Shown here: positions 59,367 to 64,000 of the stretch, piece by piece
How positions within the stretch are numbered: position 1 is the stretch's first letter
Layout of the letters: every line of letters starts with the position of its first letter
Assembly (NCBI GenBank): GCA_963718355.1
Contig: CAVQZA010000004.1
Span: 496,001 to 560,000 of the forward strand
DNA from: CAVQZA01 sp963718355
GTDB lineage: Bacteria; Actinomycetota; Thermoleophilia; Gaiellales; Gaiellaceae
Direction: 5' to 3'
Length of the DNA stretch: 64,000 bases
Notes under the pieces: model-generated
What the model was told of the DNA's origin: nothing
Seen by the model: the letters and a program-made list of their open reading frames with translations, nothing else
Databases searched by the model: none
Position numbers and translations under genes: made by a program

Positions 59367-60059
59367 GTGGACGCGAACGAGCTGCTCGCCGAGCAGGCCA
59401 TCTACTACCGCGAGCGGGCTCCGGAGTACGACGACTGGTGGTTCCGCCGCGGCCGCTACGACCAGGGGCCGGAGTGGAACGCCGGATGGTTCGCCGAGGT
59501 GGCCGAGATCGAGGCCGCGCTCGAGCGATTCGACGCGCGCGGGGACGTCCTCGAGCTCGCCTGCGGGACGGGGCTCTGGACGCAGCACCTGGTGCGTACG
59601 GCGAAGCGGGTGACGGCGGTCGATGCGAGCCCGGAGGTGATCGAGCTCAACCGCGCGCGGGTCGGCGACGCGCCCGTCGAGTACGTCCAGGCCGACATCT
59701 TCGGGCTGCAGCTGCCGGACCGCTACGACGTCTGCGCATTCGGCTTCTGGCTCTCGCACGTGCCCGACGAGCGGTTCGCGGAGTTCTGGGACGGCGTCGG
59801 CCGGGCCCTTCGTCCCGGCGGGCGGGTGTTCTTCGTCGACAGCGGTATCGACCGGAGCGACCGCGCGCACACCTACACCCGCGAGCGAGCCACGGAGACC
59901 GAGGTCAGGCAGCTCGCCGACGGCAGGGAGTTCCGGATCGTGAAGCGCTACCACGAGCCGCCGGAGCTCGAGCGACGGCTCGGCGAGCTCGGCTTCGAGG
60001 TCGTCGTCTCGACGACCGGGCGGGGCTCGATGATCTACGGTGTCGGCAGCCATGGGTAA
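59367..60059 (+). CDS. Class I SAM-dependent methyltransferase
   Basis: A 230-aa protein with a Rossmann methyltransferase core: motif I VLELACGTGLWTQHL (about residue 61), motif II VTAVDASPEVIEL, motif III PVEYVQADIF, motif IV YDVCAFGFWLSHV, then LRPGGRVFFVDSG. The N-terminal YYRERAPEYDDWWFRRG is common in small-molecule methyltransferases. The acceptor is unknown. It overlaps the following zinc-ribbon gene. Confidence 0.83.
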   Translation: MDANELLAEQAIYYRERAPEYDDWWFRRGRYDQGPEWNAGWFAEVAEIEAALERFDARGDVLELACGTGLWTQHLVRTAKRVTAVDASPEVIELNRARVGDAPVEYVQADIFGLQLPDRYDVCAFGFWLSHVPDERFAEFWDGVGRALRPGGRVFFVDSGIDRSDRAHTYTRERATETEVRQLADGREFRIVKRYHEPPELERRLGELGFEVVVSTTGRGSMIYGVGSHG

Positions 60060-60324
60060 AGCGTCCGACTGGCTGCGCGAGGAGCGCCGCAAGGTGCTCG
60101 GCGACTGGGTCGCCGTCTGCCTCCGCTGCGGCGGCGCGGTCCGCTGGTTCGAAGGACACGAGGACGAGCTTCCCGCCGAGTGCGTGGCCTGCGGTGGCGA
60201 GTTGCTCGTGCGCTGCCAGGCCTGCGACGCAGCGTTCTCGTCGACCTTCGCAGTCGACTGCGAGGAGTGCGGCGCTCCGCTGCGCCCGAACGAGCTGTTC
60301 GGGATCCCGATCCGAAAGTCTTAG
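60052..60324 (+). CDS. Zinc-ribbon protein, about 90 aa
   Basis: Unassigned small protein with four CxxC pairs: CLRCGG, CVACGG, CQACDA and CEECGA, enough for two zinc ribbons. It ends PLRPNELFGIPIRKS. This resembles DNA- or RNA-binding or Sec-type ribbon modules, but no family is recognised. ATG 60052 is inside the end of the methyltransferase gene (8 nt overlap); a GTG at 60040 is an alternative start. Its end overlaps the convergent ASCH gene by 4 nt. Confidence 0.7.
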   Translation: MGKASDWLREERRKVLGDWVAVCLRCGGAVRWFEGHEDELPAECVACGGELLVRCQACDAAFSSTFAVDCEECGAPLRPNELFGIPIRKS

Positions 60325-60677
60325 CTCGGCCGGATCGGCGAGAACCTGATCACCGTGACGAGGTCCTCGCCGGTGACCTCGCGGTTGTAGAGCGTGCCGA
60401 GGAAGTGCGCCATGTCGTCGGCGCGCTTGATCTCGGGATTGTCGTGTTCGATCTCGCGCGGTGAGAGGTCGGCGAGCGGCTTCACGTCGACCTTGTCGAT
60501 CACCGCGTCGAAGACGTGCTCGCGCGAGCCGAAGCGCGTTCCGCACAGTACCGAGACGATCATCCCCTTCTCGTACTTCCGGGACTTGTCTCCGAGCCGG
60601 ATCGTCGCCGACTTGCGGCCACTCTTCAGCTGGTCCGCCACGATCGGCGAGTAGAAGTTCAGCGCGTAGGCGGGCAC
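60321..60677 (-). CDS. ASCH domain protein
   Basis: A 118-aa single-domain ASCH (PUA-like) protein: LNFYSPIVADQLKSGRKSAT, IRLGDKSRKYEKGMIVSVLC, GTRFGSREHVFDAVIDKVDV and LTVIRFSPI-like end VTVIRFSPIRPS. The RKSATIR box lines the family ligand pocket. ASCH proteins bind RNA or modified nucleosides, and some (YqfB) hydrolyse N4-acetylcytidine; the role here is open. GTG 60677 has a TATGAT -10 located at the end of the NUDIX gene. Confidence 0.82.
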   Translation of the reverse strand: MPAYALNFYSPIVADQLKSGRKSATIRLGDKSRKYEKGMIVSVLCGTRFGSREHVFDAVIDKVDVKPLADLSPREIEHDNPEIKRADDMAHFLGTLYNREVTGEDLVTVIRFSPIRPS

Positions 60678-60692
60678 GGCTGCACGATCATA
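60678..60692 (-). promoter_or_regulatory. -10 (CTATGAT) before ASCH gene
   Basis: On the minus strand TATGAT (60692-60687) is followed by 9 nt and GTG 60677. It overlaps the last codons of the NUDIX gene. Confidence 0.45.
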
Positions 60693-61101
60693 GAGTTTCG
60701 AGAGCCTTCGACGCGATCTCGCGCTCGCCGCCGTAGGCGAGCAGGCGCGGCGCGTCCTCGAGCGGCAGCCAGCGCACCTCGGCGACCTCGTTCGGGTCGG
60801 GAGCGAGGCGCCCGCGCCGGTAGCGGAGCAGGAAGAAGCTCACCACCTTGAAGATCCGGTCGCCCTCCCACGTGTAGACGTAGCGCACGTCGCCGAGCTT
60901 CCCGAGCGAGACGCCGTCGAGCCCCGTTTCCTCGCGCACCTCACGCAGTGCGGTGCCCTCGCCGTTCTCGCCCGGCTCGATCCGGCCCTTCGGCAGCGCC
61001 CAGAGGCCGGCCGGCTTCCCGAGCGGCCGGATCGCCACCACCCACCAGCGGCCGCGCAGTCGGCGGACGAGCACCCCACCCGCCGAGAACTCGCGCTCCA
61101 T
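60688..61101 (-). CDS. NUDIX hydrolase
   Basis: A 137-aa hydrolase of nucleoside-diphosphate-linked compounds. The NUDIX box is perfect: GRIEPGENGEGTALREV then REETGL (about residues 40-62, G-x5-E-x7-REVxEExGL). The opening EREFSAGGVLVRRLRGRWW and GLWALPKG are typical of the diadenosine-polyphosphate/MutT-like subgroup. No extra domain. ATG 61101 is taken because the strand order begins there. Divergent from groES, 127 nt away. Confidence 0.84.
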   Translation of the reverse strand: MEREFSAGGVLVRRLRGRWWVVAIRPLGKPAGLWALPKGRIEPGENGEGTALREVREETGLDGVSLGKLGDVRYVYTWEGDRIFKVVSFFLLRYRRGRLAPDPNEVAEVRWLPLEDAPRLLAYGGEREIASKALETL

Positions 61102-61155
61102 CGCCGCTTTGTAACACAGTGGCTGCAATCGCTGTCCAGAGGCGACCAAATAGTC

Positions 61156-61161
61156 TAGACT
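61156..61161 (+). promoter_or_regulatory. groESL: -10 box (TAGACT) of the groES-groEL promoter
   Basis: TAGACT at 61156-61161 lies just before the CIRCE-like repeat; TGTCCA at 61133-61138 is a weak -35 with 17 nt spacing. Transcription would start near 61168, putting the operator at the 5' end of the mRNA. TAGACT is part of a 10-bp palindrome, AGTCTAGACT (61152-61161). Confidence 0.5.
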
Positions 61162-61167
61162 GGTGTC

Positions 61168-61190
61168 GGCACTCTCGATGGGAGAGTGCC
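61168..61190 (+). promoter_or_regulatory. CIRCE operator (HrcA site) upstream of groES
   Basis: GGCACTC-N9-GAGTGCC (61168-61174 and 61184-61190) matches the core of CIRCE (GCACTC-N9-GAGTGC). HrcA would bind here and repress groESL until heat or protein stress. No hrcA gene is in the window. Confidence 0.88.
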
Positions 61191-61228
61191 AGCAAGTGTC
61201 ACAAAGTAGGAATTCAGGAGGCTATTGC

Positions 61229-61537
61229 ATGAATCTTCAGCCGCTTGGTGACCGTCTGATCGTGGAGATCCTCGAAGAGGAGGAAGTCACGTTCAGCGGC
61301 ATCGTGCTGCCCGACACCGCCAAGGAGAAGCCGCAGCGCGGCAAGGTCCTGGCTGTCGGCCCCGGCCCTCGTGACGAGGACGGCGAGTACATCAAGATGG
61401 ACGTCGAGGAGGGTGACGAGATCATCTTCTCCAAGTACGGCGGCACCGAGATCAAGGTCGGTACCGACGAAGTCCTGATCCTGCGCGAGTCCGACGTGCT
61501 GGCGAAGGTCGTCGGCGACCGCGCAGCTGCCAAGTAA
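61229..61537 (+). CDS. groES: Co-chaperonin GroES
   Basis: The 10-kDa lid of the chaperonin, 102 aa. It has LQPLGDRLIVEILEEEE, the mobile-loop region TFSGIVLPDTAKEKPQRGKV, YGGTEIKVGTDEVLILRESD and VLAKV. ATG 61229 has AGGAGG 7 nt upstream, in contrast to the leaderless genes. The leader includes the CIRCE operator. groEL follows 25 nt later. Confidence 0.96.
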   Translation: MNLQPLGDRLIVEILEEEEVTFSGIVLPDTAKEKPQRGKVLAVGPGPRDEDGEYIKMDVEEGDEIIFSKYGGTEIKVGTDEVLILRESDVLAKVVGDRAAAK

Positions 61538-61562
61538 CTAACGAGAGAGGAACGGAGAAGCT

Positions 61563-63194
61563 ATGGCTCATAAGGAGCTGAAGTTCAATGAGGACGCACG
61601 TCGCGCGCTCGAGCGCGGTGTGAACATCCTCGCCGACGCGGTCAAGGTCACGCTCGGCCCCAAGGGTCGCTACGTGGTGCTCGACCGGAAGTTCGGCGCA
61701 CCGACGATTACCAACGACGGCGTCACGATCGCACGTGAGATCGAGGTCGAGGACCCGTTCGAGAACCAGGGCGCACAGCTCGTACGTGAGGTTGCCACCG
61801 CGACGAACGACGTCGCCGGTGACGGCACCACGACCGCGACCGTGCTCGCCCAGGCGATCGTCCGCGAGGGCCTCAAGAACGTGGCCGCCGGCGCGAACCC
61901 GATGGCGCTTCGGCGTGGCATCGAGTCGGCCGTCGCCGCGGTCGTCGAGGACCTCAAGGGTCAGTCGAAGGAGATCTCGGGCAAGGAAGACATCGCCCGG
62001 GTCGCCACCATCTCCGCGCGTGAGCGCGAGATCGGCGACGTGATCGCGGACGCGATCGAGAAGGTCGGCAAGGACGGCGTCGTGAACGTCGAGGAGGGCC
62101 AGACCTTCGGCCTCGAGCTCGAGTTCACCGAGGGCATGCAGTTCGACAAGGGGTACCTCTCGCCGTACATGATCACCGACGCCGAGCGCATGGAGGCCGT
62201 GCTCGAGGATCCCTACATCCTCGTCGCGAACCAGAAGATCGGCGCCGTCAAGGACATCCTGCCGGTGCTCGAGCAGGTCATCCAGGCCGGTCGCCCGCTG
62301 CTGATCGTGGCCGAGGACGTCGAGGGCGAGTCGCTCGCGACGATCGTGGTCAACAAGCTGCGTGGCACCTTCACTGCCGTCGCCGTCAAGGCGCCGGGCT
62401 TCGGCGATCGCCGCAAGCGCATGCTCGAGGACATTGCGATCCTCGCCGGCGCCGAGGTGATCACCGAGGAGATGGGCCTCAAGCTCGAGAACACGAAGCT
62501 CACCCAGCTGGGTCGGGCCCGCAAGGTCGTCGTCGACAAGGATTCGACCACGATCATCGACGGGGCCGGCGACGGTGAGGCCATCAAGGGCCGCATCAAG
62601 CAGCTCAAGGGCGAGATCGAGAACACCGATTCGGACTTCGATCGCGAGAAGCTCCAGGAGCGCCTCGCGAAGCTCGCCGGCGGTGTCGCCGTGGTCAAGG
62701 TCGGCGCAGCCACCGAGACCGAGATGAAGGAGAAGAAGCATCGCGTCGAGGACGCGCTGCAGGCCACCCGCGCGGCTCTCGAAGAGGGCATCGTTCCGGG
62801 CGGCGGCGTTGCACTCCTGAACGCGGTCGACTCCATCAAGCTCGACACCTTCGAGGGTGACGAGAAGACGGGCGCCAAGATCGTGGCCCGCTCGCTCGAG
62901 GAGCCGATTCGCCAGCTCGCCCACAACGCCGGGCTCGAGGGCTCGGTCGTCGTCAACAAGATCCGCGAGGCCGGCAAGGGCCAGGGTCTGAACGTGGAGA
63001 CGGGCGAGTACCAGGACCTCGTCAAGGAAGGGATCATCGATCCGACGATGGTCACGCGCTCGGCGCTGCAGAACGCCGCGTCGATCGCGAAGAACATCCT
63101 CACCATCGAGGCCGTCGTGGCCGAGGCCCCCGAGAAGGCAGGCGCCGGCGGCGGCGGCATGCCCGACATGGGCGGCATGGGCGGGATGATGTAA
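61563..63194 (+). CDS. groEL: Chaperonin GroEL
   Basis: The 60-kDa chaperonin, 543 aa. Nucleotide-binding boxes VKVTLGPKGRYVVLDRKFGA, ITNDGVTIAREIEV and DVAGDGTTTATVLAQAIV are present; the apical domain has VEEGQTFGLELEFTEGMQFD; the signature AATETEMKEKKHRVEDAL is near residue 385. The C-terminus is GGGGMPDMGGMGGMM, the Gly-Met type of true folding chaperonins. Shine-Dalgarno GGAACGGAG lies before ATG 61563. It is expressed with groES under CIRCE. Confidence 0.97.
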   Translation: MAHKELKFNEDARRALERGVNILADAVKVTLGPKGRYVVLDRKFGAPTITNDGVTIAREIEVEDPFENQGAQLVREVATATNDVAGDGTTTATVLAQAIVREGLKNVAAGANPMALRRGIESAVAAVVEDLKGQSKEISGKEDIARVATISAREREIGDVIADAIEKVGKDGVVNVEEGQTFGLELEFTEGMQFDKGYLSPYMITDAERMEAVLEDPYILVANQKIGAVKDILPVLEQVIQAGRPLLIVAEDVEGESLATIVVNKLRGTFTAVAVKAPGFGDRRKRMLEDIAILAGAEVITEEMGLKLENTKLTQLGRARKVVVDKDSTTIIDGAGDGEAIKGRIKQLKGEIENTDSDFDREKLQERLAKLAGGVAVVKVGAATETEMKEKKHRVEDALQATRAALEEGIVPGGGVALLNAVDSIKLDTFEGDEKTGAKIVARSLEEPIRQLAHNAGLEGSVVVNKIREAGKGQGLNVETGEYQDLVKEGIIDPTMVTRSALQNAASIAKNILTIEAVVAEAPEKAGAGGGGMPDMGGMGGMM

Positions 63195-63196
63195 GC

Positions 63197-63250
63197 AGTC
63201 CCTCGGGACTACGCACTGAAGGGCGGCCTCCGGGCCGCCCTTCGTGTTTT
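63197..63250 (+). terminator. Terminator of the groESL operon
   Basis: Two hairpins: AGTCCC-TC-GGGACT (63197-63210), then an 11-bp stem GAAGGGCGGCC / GGCCGCCCTTC with a TCCG loop (63218-63243), followed by GTGTTTTC. The second is a good intrinsic terminator. Confidence 0.85.
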
Positions 63251-63259
63251 CATGGGGCG

Positions 63260-63736
63260 ATGACGATCGAGCCGATGCACGACGCCGACTGGCCCGCGGT
63301 CGCGGCGATCTACGTCGAAGGGATAGCGACCCGAATGGCCACGTTCGAGACAGACGTGCCCGAATGGGACGCGTTCGTTGGGAAGACGCTGCCCGGGCAC
63401 GCGCTCGTGGCGCGAATCGACGGCGTGGTCGCCGGCTGGGCGACGCTCTCGCCGGTGTCGGCGCGGCCGGCCTACGCGGGCGTTGCCGAGAACAGCGTGT
63501 ACGTCGTGGCCGAGCGGCGCGGGCAGGGCATCGGCCGGGCGCTGCTCGACACGCTCGTGACGGGCGCTGACGAGGCCGGGATCTGGACGATCCAGACGGC
63601 GATCTTCCCGGAGAACACCGCGAGCCTCGTGCTGCACGAACGGTGCGGCTTCCGCGTCGTCGGCCGCCGCGAACGGATCGGTCAACTCGACGGCGTCTGG
63701 CGCGACACCCTCCTCCTCGAGCGCCGCGCACCTTAA
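63260..63736 (+). CDS. GNAT acetyltransferase (phosphinothricin/methionine-sulfone type)
   Basis: A 158-aa N-acetyltransferase: MHDADWPAVAAIYVEGIATR, the TFE box in MATFETDVPEWDAF, VAGWATLSPVSARPAYAGVA, then the acetyl-CoA loop VAERRGQGIGRALLD (about 88) and ENTASLVLHERCGFRVVGRR. This is the Pat/MddA/YncA group, which acetylates phosphinothricin or methionine sulfone-like amino acids; the natural substrate is uncertain. Bounded by terminators on both sides, so a single-gene unit. Confidence 0.84.
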   Translation: MTIEPMHDADWPAVAAIYVEGIATRMATFETDVPEWDAFVGKTLPGHALVARIDGVVAGWATLSPVSARPAYAGVAENSVYVVAERRGQGIGRALLDTLVTGADEAGIWTIQTAIFPENTASLVLHERCGFRVVGRRERIGQLDGVWRDTLLLERRAP

Positions 63737-63742
63737 AGAAAA

Positions 63743-63770
63743 ACGGCGCCTAATGGGCGCCGTCTTTCTT
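63743..63770. terminator. Bidirectional terminator after the GNAT gene
   Basis: ACGGCGCC-TAATG-GGCGCCGT (63743-63763), preceded by AAAGAAA and followed by CTTTCTT, so both strands have a U-rich tail. It can end both the acetyltransferase gene and the converging molybdoenzyme gene. Confidence 0.85.
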
Positions 63771-63841
63771 GAGGGGGGAGGTGGTTCACTTGTACTATCG
63801 GCGCCCTAGGCCTGCTCTTGAGTCCCCCGTTCGAGGGAGCC

Positions 63842-64000
63842 TTAGAAACCGTATCGCTCCTCTTTCCAGGGATCGGCGTCGTTGTGGTAGCCGTAGCGCT
63901 CCCAGAAGCCGGGCTGGTCGGTCGCGCGCAGCTCGATCCCGCGCAGCCACTTCGCGCTCTTCCAGAAGTACTTGCCGGGGATCACGAGCCGCAGCGGCCA
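63842..64000 (-). CDS. YedY/sulfite-oxidase-type molybdopterin oxidoreductase, C-terminal end
   Basis: Only the last 52 codons and the TAA are inside the window; the gene enters from the right edge. The visible tail reads WPLRLVIPGKYFWKSAKWLR, then GIELRATDQPGFWERYGYHN and DADPWKEERYGF. This ending is typical of the YedY (MsrP)-like and sulfite-oxidase-like molybdopterin family (PF00174): PLRLVxPxKYFWKSAKW is part of the cofactor-domain end. Whether it is a methionine-sulfoxide reductase or another activity cannot be told from the fragment. Confidence 0.78.
   Translation of the reverse strand, partial: WPLRLVIPGKYFWKSAKWLRGIELRATDQPGFWERYGYHNDADPWKEERYGF

Noticed and set aside
61452..63731. 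759-codon open frame opposite groEL and the acetyltransferase gene
   Set aside because: Antisense shadow. groEL is certain on the plus strand, and the shadow has low-complexity composition and spans two transcription units and a terminator.
63815..63841. Possible tRNA T-arm (GTTCGAGGGAG)
   Set aside because: No acceptor, D or anticodon arms can be folded around it; the gap is too short for a complete tRNA.
1..64000. CRISPR arrays, transposons, phage or toxin-antitoxin systems, biosynthetic gene clusters
   Set aside because: No direct-repeat arrays, transposase or integrase motifs, or typical cluster enzymes were found; the gene content is metabolic, respiratory and envelope-related throughout.

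Overview
The window is 64 kb of GC-rich bacterial chromosome, almost completely coding: no stretch without a gene reaches 300 bases. Gene content, very frequent GTG starts and a strong leaderless-promoter pattern (TANNNT 6-9 nt before the start codon) point to Actinomycetota. A deep-branching class such as Thermoleophilia (Gaiellales/Solirubrobacterales) is my inference, since no rRNA gene is present to settle it. No CRISPR array, transposase, integron, prophage or convincing tRNA was seen. This is a housekeeping region.

Layout. 1-4.0 kb: start of a RarA-type AAA ATPase (minus), divergent from a coupled set: tryptophan 2,3-dioxygenase, M20 metallopeptidase, PabB and PabC. 4.0-6.5 kb: DUF1385 protein plus NAD salvage (PncB, PncA). 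6.5-11.4 kb: SHOCT membrane protein, a short FtsH-like protease, an ArsR/SRPBCC pair, ClpP, methylmalonyl-CoA epimerase, a small unknown protein and a divergent YchF. 11.4-22.1 kb: EamA exporter, YhaM-like HD nuclease, DUF1015, inositol-phosphatase family, a secreted protein, an ABC export pair, Mrp/HAD/Ldh2-family genes, then a minus-strand set (MBL hydrolase, unknown, DUF1028, cupin-TPR). 22.2-28.9 kb: small membrane protein, MMPL transporter, 2-hydroxyacid dehydrogenase, two oligopeptide-type ABC permeases, MFS exporter.

28.98-42.86 kb: a complete 14-gene respiratory complex I operon, nuoA to nuoN, on the minus strand, with nearly every stop codon overlapping the next start. Divergent from it: an A-type Fe-S carrier and an FprA-like ferredoxin reductase, then a zinc ribbon and fumarase C. 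46.4-52.8 kb: a secreted-protein block with a CAP protein, an S8 subtilase, a small exported protein and an S53 sedolisin. 52.8-59.3 kb: lipoate and 2-oxoacid dehydrogenase genes (lipA; E1alpha-E1beta-E2-lipB operon) around an EmrB-type MFS pump. 59.4-64 kb: methyltransferase, zinc ribbon, ASCH, NUDIX, groES-groEL under a CIRCE-like operator, a GNAT acetyltransferase and the C-terminus of a YedY/sulfite-oxidase-type molybdoenzyme.

Together the genes describe an aerobic heterotroph: complex I, fumarase and a lipoyl-dependent 2-oxoacid dehydrogenase feed electrons, Fe-S carriers mature the complexes, and secreted proteases plus a peptide-type permease pair suggest use of external protein. The most unusual signals are (i) a repeated leaderless promoter architecture at about 16 starts, (ii) five genes whose only sensible start is a CTG codon in a CTGA stop/start overlap, (iii) an in-frame, hairpin-rich insertion inside lipB, (iv) divergent FtsH and YchF forms, and (v) a dyad between arsR/SRPBCC and clpP that contains the likely clpP -10 box.
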